Part shown: piece by piece, positions 1 through 10,299 of the stretch | How positions within the stretch are numbered: position 1 is the stretch's first letter | Layout of the letters: each line of letters opens with the position of its first letter | Notes under the pieces: model-generated | What the model was told of the DNA's origin: nothing | Seen by the model: the letters and a program-made list of their open reading frames with translations, nothing else | The model's database searches: none | Made by a program: the position numbers and the translations under genes | NCBI GenBank assembly: GCA_009823505.1 | Contig: VZQC01009608.1 | Coordinates: 189,884-253,883 of the forward strand | From: Rhizomys pruinosus | Taxonomy: Eukaryota > Chordata > Mammalia > Rodentia > Spalacidae | Direction: 5' to 3' | DNA length: 64,000 nucleotides

Positions 1-570
1 AGAGCCATGCGGGCCAGGCAGTGTGCAGCAAGGGCATCACTGTGTATAGAAGGCCCTGACAGGCCATTGTGTGAATCTGTGATGGTAAGGCCTGGTTGGT
101 AGTGGAGTCCTCCATGAAGGTGCTGGTGACACTGGAGCCATCTGCCAAGGAGAGCTGCATACAGGGAGAGGCACCAGCCCAAGAGAGAGATGTATGTTGC
201 ATACAACAAAGCAGGAGGGGCTGAGCCATCTAAGCCATTTAGAAGTAGGTCTCAGAAGTCAGACATGGAGCTACCGGATTTGGTGTTTGCCCTGCTGGGT
301 TTTGGTCTTATTTAGGTCCGATGTTTCCTCAGTATGTCTGGATTCTTCCCTTTTGGAATGAATAGGAATGTCTCTTTGGTTCCATGGTATGTTGGAAGTG
401 TGAAATTTTGATTCTACAGCAGCTTACTGTTAAAAGATTGCCTTGAATCTCAGAAGAGACTTTGGACTCTGGACTTTTAAATAATATCGAGACTGGTAAA
501 GAACTTTAGAAAGCAGAGAAAATGCATTTTGTGTTTTATATCGTGAGCCTATGGGGGCTAGGGAGTAGAA
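1..570 (+). mobile_element. MaLR internal region (3' end), ORR1-like
   Basis: The segment leads directly into an LTR at 571 and resembles the 3' internal end of THE1/ORR1-type MaLR elements: a 'cccttttggaatg' block near 349-361, a 'gagactttggactctggac' block near 456-474, then a purine-rich stretch before the LTR. MaLR internal regions do not encode a complete reverse transcriptase; none is visible here. The element enters from outside the window, so its 5' LTR is not seen. Family assignment is from memory of the MaLR layout; about 330-570 is the best-supported part. Confidence 0.65.
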
Positions 571-930
571 TGTGGTGGTTTGAATGAGAATGTCCTCCAC
601 AAGCCTCAAGTATTTGGACATTTCGTCCATAGTTGGTGGTGCTGTTTTGGGGGTCTTAGAAGGTGTGGCCATGCTGGAGGAGCTCATCACTGGAGGCGAT
701 CTTTGAGAGTTCTCAAGTCTTGCTGGTTTCCAGTTGCCCCCTGCTCCCTGTATCTACTTGAAGATGTGAGCTCTTTTCTTTCTGCTTTGGCCCCTCCTGC
801 CACCATGCTTCTCTGTTATGATGGAATCTTGCCCTTTTGCAACTGTGAGCTGAATAAACTCTTCCTTCTATAAGCTTCCTTGGTCACGGTCACAGTGTTT
901 TATCACAACAACAGAATGGTAACTGATACA
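571..930 (+). mobile_element. MaLR LTR (ORR1-like), 3' LTR
   Basis: The LTR begins TGTGGTGGTTTGAATGAG at 571 and ends ...AACTGATACA at 930, giving TG...CA termini. It carries the typical MaLR 3' part, with a 'gaataaactcttccttctataag' type poly(A)-signal area at about 852-874. Together with the internal piece at 1-570 it is the 3' end of one element. No clear 5-bp target duplication can be checked because the other end is outside the window. Two open frames overlapping it (430-690 and 580-873) are chance frames. Confidence 0.7.
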
Positions 931-2043
931 GCATTTGGTACCAGGAGTGGGGTGCTCTCTTATGACAATCTGTCATTTGTACTGAAAAAATCTACTCAGC
1001 ATTTGGCGTCCTGGCTTACAGTTACCAGAACATGACTTTCAATAAATGAAATTTTCTCCTGGCACAGAAGAAATGTAACCAGGAAATGTAACTTCTGGTT
1101 TTAGAAGTCTCCAAGCTTTCTGATCAGGGAGAGAATCTAAATTTTCTTTGGTAATACATTCTCAGGGGCTTAAAAGAAGGATGTTTTTCTTTTGTAAACT
1201 CCAAGATATCTTTATTGGAAAGTGTTTGAGACTTGTTTGAGGATGTCAGACATCTTATTTATTATGACATGGGGATGGACACAGCCTCCCTCACTTGTGG
1301 AGTATCGCTGCCACTTTCTCTGGAGATAAATGGCTCTCTGTCATTCTATCCCTGCAGATTCCATTTGAACATCTGACTCATCCCTTTATCTACTCTTTGA
1401 AATCAGTTTAAAAGATGCTTGTTTCTGTTGGTACCTAACATAAAGTGCTCACTTAACAAATGTTAGCCCTTCACTGCCTCCATCTACCTTCCCAGTCAGT
1501 CCCTTTCACCTGAAGGACAACATAGCATCAAATGACCCAGAAGTACACAGTTACATATTGCCAGCACTGTCTTCTTAGTATCTAGTTAAGATAGTTTTCA
1601 CAAGAAGTATTGGTCATATATTTGGGTAGAAGTATTCAGTGGACCAGTTGAAAAATGGTCCCAAGCTCTGAGAAGAAATGTAGGAACTGAGGTTATAGAT
1701 TGTGAAACCATTGATCAGGAAATTTATTATGAGGCTGTGGAAAATATGGAGATAATATGGGAAAGAAAAAGCAGATGAGGCTATAGCTTCACATTTAATC
1801 ATTGAAGGAGGAACAAAGCTCTGAAAAGAGCACAGTAAAAGCAGTGAATGGACCAGAGAAAAGAGAATGTCAACTTGTGAGAGAAACTACAAGTGAGTTT
1901 CTAAAGATGGTATGTTAATCTCACAGCACAGACTTTGATTTGACATGAAGATTGGGAAGACGTCATTGATGATAAGGATGTAGCTAGGTAATCCAGTTCA
2001 TTAGGGTAGTTATTACAGAGGCTAGCTCGTAAGAATTAGAAAG
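931..2043. other. Low-repeat intergenic or intronic DNA
   Basis: No gene, SINE or tandem repeat is recognised. Around 1433-1467 the text resembles the 3' tail of an old MIR SINE ('aagtgctcacttaacaaatg'), but the rest of the MIR is too decayed to call. Confidence 0.5.
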
Positions 2044-2188
2044 TGGCCAGCACGGTGGCATAGACCTTTAATCCCCCCTACTTGGGAGCCATAGGCAGGG
2101 AGATCTCTGTGAGATCAACGTCAGCCTGGTCTTCGTAGTGAGTTTTAGGCCAGCTGTGGCTACAGAGAGACCCTGTCTGAAAAAAAAA
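2044..2188 (+). mobile_element. B1 SINE
   Basis: It reads from a 'ggccagcacggtggca' start through 'agatctctgtgagatcaacg' and 'ccagctgtggctacagagag' to 'accctgtctg' plus a 9-A tail. It is a full-length but diverged 7SL-derived B1. Confidence 0.9.
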
Positions 2189-2534
2189 TTATAAAGTGAT
2201 CCCAGTGAAGAAACATCATACGTCCCAGCCCCAGAGTCTGAAAAAGTGAACCCATTAGGGTTGGCTTGGGAAAGGAGGAAATTTTGTTCTAGAAGGAACT
2301 GTCCAAAGGTCAGTTTCTGTAGAGGGAGAGGAAAGACTCATCACTTGTTGAACCATAGATCTCTGTTGATTTTTTTCTATGTCTAAGGAAAAGGTGTGTA
2401 TAAATGAAGACCAAGTCTTTGAGGACATCAAATGGAGACTTTTCAGATCCTTCAGTAACTCAGTTGTCTGAAATAGCACACAGCCTCCTCATTTTTTAAA
2501 TAATGCTGTTCTTAGCCTTAAAAAATAATTATAA
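2189..2534. other. Unannotated spacer
   Basis: No repeat family, conserved reading frame or RNA gene is recognised. The minus-strand frame at 2255-2479 has no features of a real protein. Confidence 0.4.
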
Positions 2535-2935
2535 AATGAATCTGAGGTGAGGAGTTGGAGACATACACCTGGGTGGGTCTGTGAGGACATTTCCTGGGAG
2601 GAGTAACCAAGGAGGGAGACAATGACCTCTGGGGATTCTGCGGGCAGAGCAGCCTTGCCTTGCCTGCTGCTTTCACCTCAACTCTCACCAGTGAGGACAT
2701 CGGAACTCTGCCTTCCAATGATCTGAAGACTGGTGGCTCTCCAGGAATCCTCCAGGCCTTTAGTGCAAGGCTGGGACTGATGAGCTGCCCAGCATGATGG
2801 GCTCAGCAACATGATGGGTTCTTGGCCTCGTCAGTGTGCAGACACCATTGTTGAATTCCCAGCCAACCTAGCAGCTCTCCCTGTAGTATATTCATCTGTC
2901 GGTTCTGTCACTAGAGAACCTGAAAGATACATTCT
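2535..2935 (+). mobile_element. LTR fragments, probably MaLR/ERVL group
   Basis: Blocks such as 'cctgggtgggtctgtgagga' (about 2569) and 'ggaatcctccaggcctt' (about 2745), then 'tcatctgtcggttctgtcac' (about 2892), match in order the middle and 3' half of rodent MaLR/MT-type LTRs. The copy is diverged, with no visible TSD. The subfamily is uncertain. Confidence 0.5.
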
Positions 2936-3109
2936 CCTACCCCCATGTGCATCCTACGCACTGACTCTGTAGCCTTTCCCATCAAGATATGCAATCCCTG
3001 TCTCCCTTGAATTTGCCTTTGATAATATGACTGACTCTGGCTGTGCAAACACTAACCAACACGACACATGTAGATGCTTCAAGTAAAACCATAAAATATC
3101 ATTTATATA

Positions 3110-3300
3110 TTTTTTTACTATTTATTCATGTGCATTTATTGTTTAGTTTATTGTGTGCCACAGCATGGATGCAGAAGTTAGAGGACAATTTTTGGGAGTC
3201 CCTTCTCTTTCTCCACCACGTGACTTCCAGAGATTGAAGAGTGCAGGTTGTCGGGCTTTGTAGCAAGTTCCTTTATTCTCTAACCTATCTGGGTGGCCCC
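3110..3300 (-). mobile_element. B3-type SINE
   Basis: In antisense it shows 'gtgtgccacagcatgg', 'agttagaggacaattttt', 'ccaccacgtgacttcc' and the tRNA-derived head complement ending 'ctgggtggccc'. This order is that of B3 (B2-related) SINEs. Confidence 0.75.
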
Positions 3301-3339
3301 TGTTTATCTTTTTGGTTGCGTAAGGGGAGAGGTGGAGGG

Positions 3340-3495
3340 GTCATATGTGTAATACTGTGTGTGTGTATTGGTTAGAGGATGAGTCACAGTTGGATCTGGC
3401 CTTCTACCACGTGGGAAAGAACAACGGATTAAACTCAAGTTGCCAGACTTGGCTGCTAGCGTTTTTACCCTCTGAGCCACCTCACTAGCCCAGGT
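3340..3495 (-). mobile_element. B3-type SINE
   Basis: This is a second, more decayed antisense B3 just downstream of the first. 'ttctaccacgtggg', 'ttgccagacttggctgctag' and 'ctctgagccacctcactagc' mark the 5' (tRNA-like) head on the minus strand. Confidence 0.7.
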
Positions 3496-4440
3496 AGAAG
3501 CTTGAATAGTGTTTCATGGTGCGGCTCACCTTCTCTTGTCTGCCCCAGGAACATAAGATAAGCTTCAGCATATCTGCTGGAGACCAGAAGAAGACATGGG
3601 GTGAGGTTTTTCGTAGCCTTAAGAAAATAAGAATTAAGTCAATCTGGAGTAAGGAAGTGAGCCCCAGACAGAAGAAGGAATGGAGCCCTGGCTGAACCAG
3701 CCCAGCCTTGGAGAAATGTCCACTGACCCACAGAACCTTGTGGAAGGCCAAGTGCTTGCTATGAGACACTGACTTGGTGTCTACTCTAGACCACCTGATT
3801 CTGAGATAACAGGATGAGATGAGAGTGCCAGGTGACATCATCTAGAAACAAAGGACAGCAAAGTGACCTGATCTGAACACTGTCCTGTCCATCGCATAAT
3901 CAGACTGTAAAAACACATGCTCCTGAATTCAGCTGCGATGCTGGTGACTGCCTGATGGAAGGATGTGGTGATCCCAAGGAAACCCCTGCCAGAGTCACAG
4001 TAATTTCTCACAGCGCAAGCACAGGGTTACTTCCAAACATTTGTATTTTAACTTGCGGATAGGGAAGTGAGATCCATATGAAGGCAGCTTAGAAAATGAG
4101 GTGATTTGATCTCCATGGCAGCTGTCATTTCATACAGAGTAGAGTGATCAGTTTATTCAGGGTGTTGTGGTAAAAGCAGAAAGCAGCCAGATGTGGGGCC
4201 CTGGAGTTTGAGAGCAGACGCCACCACAGAGGTGCTGGATGGCAGGAAAGATGCAGTGGGTGCATGAAGACGCTTTATACCACTGCCCCTGGTAGCACAG
4301 CTGATGCTCACTGCCAGGGCTCAGAACCATCAAGAACCTGTCAAGTGATGGTCACTATATTCTGTTTAATGAGGCTGAGAAAGGAGAAATTCATTTTAGT
4401 ACAAGTTCCACGAAAACGACTAAACTTTTCCGTGACTTCT
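3496..4440. other. Low-repeat DNA
   Basis: No repeat or gene is recognised. The minus-strand 118-codon frame at 3485-3841 has no recognisable domain or conserved motif and is treated as chance. Confidence 0.45.
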
Positions 4441-4477
4441 TTTCTTTTTTCTTTTTCTTTCTTTCTTTCTTTTGTAT

Positions 4478-4560
4478 ATCTGTGTGTGATGTGTTTATGT
4501 TCCTGTATGTACCACGTGTGTATGTGTGTGTGTGTGTTATTGGATACCAGAGGTCATCTT
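4478..4560 (-). mobile_element. Left half of a B3/B4-type SINE, interrupted by minisatellite
   Basis: A 'tgtgtgtgatgtgtttatgt' lead-in, a short TG run and 'ccagaggtcatcttcaggtg' match the antisense tail half of a B3/B4-type SINE. The other half resumes at 7100. The element is split by the tandem array, not by a transposon. Confidence 0.65.
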
Positions 4561-7099
4561 CAGGTGTCACGTCCTTGCTGCAGTCCACTCCCCAGCAGAC
4601 TGGGCTGGCTGGCCACTGGGCTGTAGGGACCCTTCAGGTGTCAGTCCTTGCTGCAGTCCACCTCCCCAGCAGGCTGGCTCCTGCCAATGGTGACCTGTAG
4701 GGATACTTTCAGGTGTCACCTCACTCTTGCTGCAGGTCCACTCCCCAGCAGGCGGGCTGGCCCATGGGGCTGTAGGGACCTCAGGGTCAGTCCTTGTGCA
4801 TTCCATCCCCAGCAGGCAGGCTGGCTGGCCAATGGGCTGTAGGGATCCTTTAGGTATCAGTCCTTGCTGCAGTCCACTCCCAAGCGGCTGGCTGGCTGGC
4901 CAATGGGCTGTAGGGATCCTTCAGGTGTCACTCCTTGCTGCAGTCCACCCCCCAGCAGGGCAGGGTGGATGGCCAAGGCTGTAGGTAATCTTTCAGGTGT
5001 CACTCTTGCTGCCGTCCACTTCAGCAGGCTGGGCTGGCCAGTGGGCTGTAAGGATCCTTCGGGTGTCAGTCCTTGCTGCAGTCCACTCCCCAGCAGGCTG
5101 GCTGGCCAATGGGCTATAGGGATACTTAGGTGTCAGTCCTTGCTGCAGTCCACTCCCCCGCAGGCTGGCTGGCTGTCAAATGGGCTGTAGCGGATCCTTT
5201 AGGTATCCAGTCCTTGTGCCGTCCACTCCCCAGAAGGCTGGGCTGGGTCCAGTGCGGCTGTAGGTTACCACCTTCAGGTGTCACTCCTTGATGTTGTCCA
5301 CTCCCAGCCAGCTGGGCTGGCCCGAATGGGCTGTAGTGATCCTTCAGGTGTCAGTCCCTCTGCTGCATGTCCACTCCCCAAGGCAGGCGGCTGGTTGGCC
5401 ATTCGGGCTGTAGGGATCCCTTCAGGTCAGTCCTTGCTGCAGTCCACCCCCCAGCAGGCTGGCTGGCCAATGGGCTGTAGGGATCCTTCAGGTGTCAGTC
5501 CTTGCTGCAGTCCACTCCCCAGCAGGCTGGGCTGGCTGGCCAATGGGCTGTAGGGATCCTTCAGGTGTCACTCCTTGCTGCAGTCCACTCCCCAGCAGGC
5601 TGGCTGGCCAATGGGCTGTAGGGATCCTTCAGGTGTCAGTCCTTGCTGCAGTCCACTCCCCAGCAGGCTGGGCTGGCCAATGGGCTGTAGGGATCCTTCG
5701 GGTGTCAGTCCTTGCTGCAGTCCACTCCCCAGCAGGCTGGCTGGCCAATGGGCTGTAGGGATCCTTGAGGTGTCAGTCCTTGCTGCAGTCCACTCCCCAG
5801 CAGGCTGGGCTGGCCAATGGGCTGTAGGGATCCTTCAGGTGTCAGTCCTTGCTGCTGTCCACTACCCAGCAGGCAGGCTGGCTGGCCAATGGGGTGTAGG
5901 AATCCTTCAGGTGTGACTCCTTGCTGCAGTCCACTCCCCAGCAGGCTGGGCTGGCCAATGGGCTGTAGGGCTCCTTCAGGTGGGACTCCTTGCTTGCAGT
6001 TCCACTCCCCAGCAGGCAGCTGTCACTGGGCTGTAGGGATCCTTCAGGTGTCAGTCCTTGCTGCGGTCCACTCCCCAGCAGGCTGGGCTGGCTGGCCAAT
6101 GGGCTGTAGGGATCCTTCAGGTGTCAGTCCTTGCTGCAGTCCACTCCCCAGCAGGCTGGGCTGGCCAATGGGCTGTAGGGATCCTTCAGGTGTCACTCCT
6201 TGCTGCAGTCCACTCCCCAGCAGGCAGGCTGGCTGGCCAATGGGCTGTAGGGATCCTTCAGGTGTCACTCCTTGCTGCAGTCCACTCCCCAGCAGGCGGC
6301 TGACTGCAATGGGCTGTAGGGATCCTTCAGGTGTCAGTCCTGCTGCAGTCCACTACCCAGCAGGCAGGCTGGCTGGCCAATGGGTGTAGGAATCCTTCAG
6401 GTGTGACTCCTTGCTGCAGTCCACTCCCCAGCAGGATGGGCTGGCCAATGGGCTGTAGGGATCCTTCAGGTGTGACTCCTTGCTGCAGTCCACTCCCCAG
6501 CAGGCAGGCTGGTCAATGGGCTGTAGGGATCCTTCAGGTGTCAGTCCTTGCTGCAGTCCACTCCCCAGCAGGCTGGCTGACTGGCCAATGGGCTGTAGGG
6601 ATCCTTCAGGTGTCAGTCCTTGCTGCTGTCCACTCCCCAGCAGGCAGGCTGGCTGGCCAATGGGCTGTAGGAATCCTTCAGGTGTGACTCCTTGCTGCAG
6701 TCCACTCCCCAGCAGGCTGGGCTGGCCAATGGGCTGTAGGGATCCTTCAGGTGTGACTCCTTGCTGCAGTCCACTCCCCAGCAGGCTGGCTGGCTGGCCA
6801 ATGGGCTGTAGGGATCCTTCAGGTGTGACTCCTTGCTGCAGTCCACTCCCCAGCAGGCAGGCTGGCTGGCCAATGGGCTGTAGGGACCCTTCAGGTGTCA
6901 CTCCTTGTTGCTGTCCACTCCCCAGCAGGCAGGCTGGCTGGCCAATGGGCTGTAGGGATCCTTCGGGTGTCAGTCCTTGCTGCAGTCCACTCCCCAGCAG
7001 GCTGGCTGGCCAATGGGCTGTAGGGACCCTTCAGGTGTCAGTCCTTGCTGCAGTCCACTCCCCAGCAGGCTGGCTGGCTGGCCAATGGGCTACAGGGAT
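4561..7099. repeat. ~68-bp minisatellite, about 37 units
   Basis: The unit runs 'caggtgtca(c/g)tccttgctg', 'cagtccactccccagcagg', '(ggct)n ggccaatggg', 'ctgtagggatccttc'. Spacing alternates mainly between 68, 69 and 72 bp because of GGCT-step indels. About 4561-5430 is degenerate with many one-base indels; about 5430-7090 is much more uniform. Most units contain PstI-like CTGCAG and BamHI-like GGATCC words. The many overlapping open frames on both strands (up to 216 codons) exist because 69-bp and 72-bp units keep frame. They are not genes. Confidence 0.97.
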
Positions 7100-7240
7100 C
7101 TGCCTGTCTTCCGCCTCCTCAGTGCTGTAACAAGCCCACACTACCACACCCAGATATTTTATGCAGCTTCTGGAGATAGAACCCAGGTCCTCAGGCTTAG
7201 CAGCAAGTATCTTATAGACTAAGGTATCACTGCAGCCCCC
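7100..7240 (-). mobile_element. Right half of the SINE that hosts the minisatellite
   Basis: 'tgcctgtcttccgcctcctc', 'agcccacactaccacaccca', then 'agatagaacccaggtcctc' and 'ttagcagcaagtatcttat' are the antisense head half of a B3/B4-type SINE. It continues the element that begins at 4478. Confidence 0.75.
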
Positions 7241-7247
7241 CTCATTT

Positions 7248-7365
7248 GTTTTAAACCCCATATACCAGCATCTTGTGACCTCCGCTGTGTGGCTTCCTCT
7301 TATTTTGTTTTAAACCCCATATACCAGCATCTTGTGACCTCCGCTGTGTGGCGTCCTCTTATTTT
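7248..7365. repeat. 59-bp direct duplication
   Basis: 7248-7306 and 7307-7365 are adjacent copies that differ at one base (cttcctc versus cgtcctc). The duplication lies just outside the SINE that contains the large minisatellite. Confidence 0.95.
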
Positions 7366-7579
7366 GGGAGATTCTTCCCCTTCTCCTATACTCAGCCAGT
7401 ACTAGATTGACCTCTGTTCTCTTCATCCAGTCATTTCTGGCTTTAGACTGAATTCCATGAGGGATTCATCTGTAGAAAGCCTACATCTGGAACTCCTGAT
7501 CAGTTCCCCTCCTCCCTTCCAGCAGACACAGCACAACTGTCATCACCACAGTTCCTGGTTTTAATTCATTAGGGACATT

Positions 7580-7808
7580 GGGGCTGGAGAGATGGTTCAG
7601 CCGCTGAGAGCACTCACTGGCTGTTCTGGCAGAGGACCAGGCTGGGTCCTCTGGGTTCTCAGGACCCAGATGATGGTCCACAGCTACCTGTAACTCCAGT
7701 TCTGGGGAATCCAACACCTTTTGGGGCCTTTGGGGGCATGACATGCACATGGTGCACTTACGTGTAAGGAAAACACTCAGACACCTAACATAGAAATAAA
7801 TTTAAAAT
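7580..7808 (+). mobile_element. B2 SINE
   Basis: The head 'ggggctggagagatggttca' is followed by 'ctgtaactccagttctgggg', 'catggtgcacttacgtg' and an 'aaataaatttaaaa' tail. It is full length and moderately diverged. Confidence 0.9.
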
Positions 7809-8043
7809 GCACAATTGTAGTTTCTATGTAGGAAGAAGCGAGTAGCTCTTCAGTCTTTTGTCATATCTTGTCTAAAAGGTCTAATTTTGATGCACCCCCT
7901 CAACTCCCCTAGGCTACAGGTATTTATCATTTAGATTTCTAATTCAGGGATTACACAACAGAGAGATAGACTTGTGGAGAATGTTGTTAGGGTTGCAGTG
8001 TAGCGGTAGAAAAAAAAGGGCAAGACCCTGTTCATTTCCCAAT

Positions 8044-8046
<3 letters not shown>

Positions 8047-8099
<53 letters not shown>

Positions 8100-8102
8100 C
8101 CC
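8047..8102. repeat. (CT)n microsatellite
   Basis: A run of CT dinucleotides with few interruptions continues into a C-rich tail. It is purine-pyrimidine strand-biased. Confidence 0.95.
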
Positions 8103-8149
8103 CTATCCCCCTCAGCAGAGACCCAGGCCTGGTTCTGTCTTGTGGTAAC

Positions 8150-8335
8150 TGATATCTGACAATGTGCTGAATCTCTCTAAGCCTTAGCATATTTATCTCT
8201 ATAAGGACATTGCTCTAGAGCTATTTTAGGGTAATTTCACCATAAAGGTTAACCTACTACGAAGGTTAATTCATGTGGGTAAAGTACTCAGTATGGTTCT
8301 TGGCAAACAGCACTCAATAAATATTGAACCCTTTC
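8150..8335 (+). mobile_element. MIR SINE (old)
   Basis: It follows the MIR order: 'ctctctaagccttagcatat', then 'aaggttaattcatgtgggta', 'aagtactcagtatgg' and 'gcactcaataaatattga'. It is strongly diverged, as expected for an element that predates rodents. Confidence 0.65.
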
Positions 8336-8689
8336 ATTTTCTTCTTCCTTCATAATTAATCTGTCTAATTCAGGATATGGAGCTTGGATATCACTTGCTT
8401 TGAACAAAAGCCATCTACAACCAGACCTCTCAGTCTTCTGTACGTACTTCCAGCCTCTCTCAAAGCATCTGAGTGTTGGAAGGGCTGAGCCAGGGGAAGG
8501 CAGAGCCTGCCTCTTCAGTGGTATTTGGCAACATTTCTCCAAAACTTCTGTTCTGTGACCATAGCTCCCATGTGTACCCCCCACTCCACATTGAAACAGC
8601 CAAGAACTCAAGAATGGAAGAAGCGCTTGAAAGGAAAACCATTTTCTCTTATCTTTAGGATCTCAAAATTTCGGTTTCTAAAATGGGAG
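8336..8689. other. Unannotated spacer
   Basis: No repeat or coding signal is recognised. Short frames on both strands at 8288-8752 overlap one another and look random. Confidence 0.4.
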
Positions 8690-9950
8690 TTCCTACCCTC
8701 TCTAAAAAAAATTCTTATTGAGCTTTTGTCCATTTCCTATAACAGTTTTTAACCAAATTTAGACTCCATCCCTGCACACCTCTGACCCCCACCGGATGCA
8801 TTCTGTCCCACATGGTAAGTCCTATTCAGTCAGGCATCTGGACCCAGATGGCCTTCAATGCATCCACTGGCGTGCAGGCCGCCCGTCTAGAGACTGGAAG
8901 GAAAGCATACTCTCCCCCACTCAATAGTTCCCAGTGTAGGGCTGGCCCACCACCCATTTCTCTTGCTCCACACTGGGGCCTTGTCTGATTGAGATGGCAT
9001 TGGATCTGTGCTCGATGCCACCAGTGCCACGAGTTCACGTGAGCAGCTTCCAGTGGCCCGAAGTTTTCTGTTCCCTGTGCTCATGAACCAGCCCTGGCTC
9101 TTACAGTCTTTCTTCCCTCTCTTCCAAAATGGCCCCAGAGCGGAGGGTGGGTGAGGTTTAATACAGGAGTCCTATCCAGGGACACACTCTGCACTCTCTT
9201 ATACTTTAAAACTTGGCTAGTTGTGTCCTTCTGTGTGCATCACACTCTGTTGTATGAGGAAGTCTCACTGGGGAGAGTGAGGGATGCACCTGTTTTCTCC
9301 CTACCCCTGTTCCTCTGTGCTCTGTGTGCCTTAGGTGTAGAGGTTCCACTGGAGATGTGTCACCTAGGGCTAGGCATCCCTCAGGTGTCTATTCTCTGTG
9401 TGTGACTAGCTGTGGGATTCTGCAGTTGCCTCCATCTGTTACAAAAAGAAACTTCTTTGATGGGTGGTGTGTAGTACAGCTGTCTGTAAATATAAGGGTC
9501 CCTACTGAGCAGATAGTAAGAAAGTTCATTTGTCTAGAGATATGACAGAGGATTTCCCCCTGAATTCCTCCCACTGAGAGACCTTTAAGTCCAATTAGAT
9601 AATTGTTGATTATTCTCAGATAACAGTGCCTCTACTGCACCAATAGAGGTCGTACCTGTTTCTGAATATCCTGTCTCGAGCTGTAAAGTCTTATCTTCTA
9701 GTTCTGGGAGGTAACCACAAGCTCTGGAAGTAGCCTGTGCTATTTTGGGAGTCTCTTGCATCACTCTTACCAACCACTCAAAGGGAGGTCTTTCCTTTCT
9801 GGCACTGTGCTCCTTGCCATACGGCCCAGGTGCACATATGCACCAATATTCAGACACTGTGCCTGCATTTCTCAGAGGATCTTGGGACAACATATTTCCC
9901 TCTGAGTTCTCTAGCTCCACAGATCCATTCATCTCTGCTCTCCCTTCCTC
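8690..9950 (-). mobile_element. L1 3'UTR (older rodent L1, Lx-like)
   Basis: On the plus strand it starts with an L1 3'-end antisense pattern ('attcttattgagcttttgt'). It is colinear with 29103-30480 over more than 1 kb; shared blocks include 'tctagagatatgac', 'tccaattagat' and 'ttttgggagtctcttg'. Orientation is antisense. It probably belongs to the same L1 as 10076-11925, with almost all of ORF2 missing in between. The minus frame at 9585-9932 lies in this UTR and is not a gene. Confidence 0.7.
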
Positions 9951-10075
9951 CCATCATTCCCACCTTCTCCCTGTCCTGAGGTCCCCCACCCACCGTGGCC
10001 CTGCTCTCATGGCCCTCTCTCCTCTCCCAGCAGAACACTCCTATCCCCCTTGTCCCCATAACATCTGTTCCCTAC
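9951..10075. other. C-rich junction segment between L1 3'UTR and L1 5' part
   Basis: A pyrimidine-rich stretch ('ctccctgtcctgaggtcccc', then 'tactaccccccc') separates the 3'UTR block from the ORF2 start. It may be L1-derived or filler at a deletion joint. Confidence 0.4.
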
Positions 10076-10290
10076 TACCCCCCCTCTTTCAGGTTCTTTC
10101 TTTTAGTGTCTGTCCTTGAAGGTGAGTTGAGTTTCTTGAAGACAACAACAAAAAATATGGGTTTTCTTTCTTAATCCATTCCACTAGCCTGTGTCTCTTG
10201 ACAGGGGAGTTGAGGCCATTGATATTTAGTGTTCTTATTGAAAGATGTGTATTGTATGCTGTCATTTTCACTTCTTTGTGTTTGTGGCCC
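10076..10290 (-). pseudogene. L1 ORF2, N-terminal ~60 codons only
   Basis: The minus strand encodes a degenerate form of the L1 ORF2 start, the beginning of the APE endonuclease domain, with the recognisable residues 'TLNINGLNSPVKRHRLVEWI'. A stop follows at about 10089 and the homology ends near 10076. The rest of the endonuclease, the reverse transcriptase and the C-terminal domain are absent next to it, so the copy cannot be active. Confidence 0.8.
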
Positions 10291-10299
10291 TATTCTGTG

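Noticed and set aside
4561..7099. Recombination hotspot core (Jeffreys-type or Chi-like motif) in the 68-bp unit
   Set aside because: The unit has GC-rich words such as 'ctggggagtgg' on the minus strand, but no convincing match to a known hotspot motif.
4561..7130. Long open frames up to 216 codons on both strands (cysteine/proline-rich repeats)
   Set aside because: They exist only because 69- and 72-bp units keep phase. The same repeat is open in several frames on both strands, with no start context, splice sites or domain.
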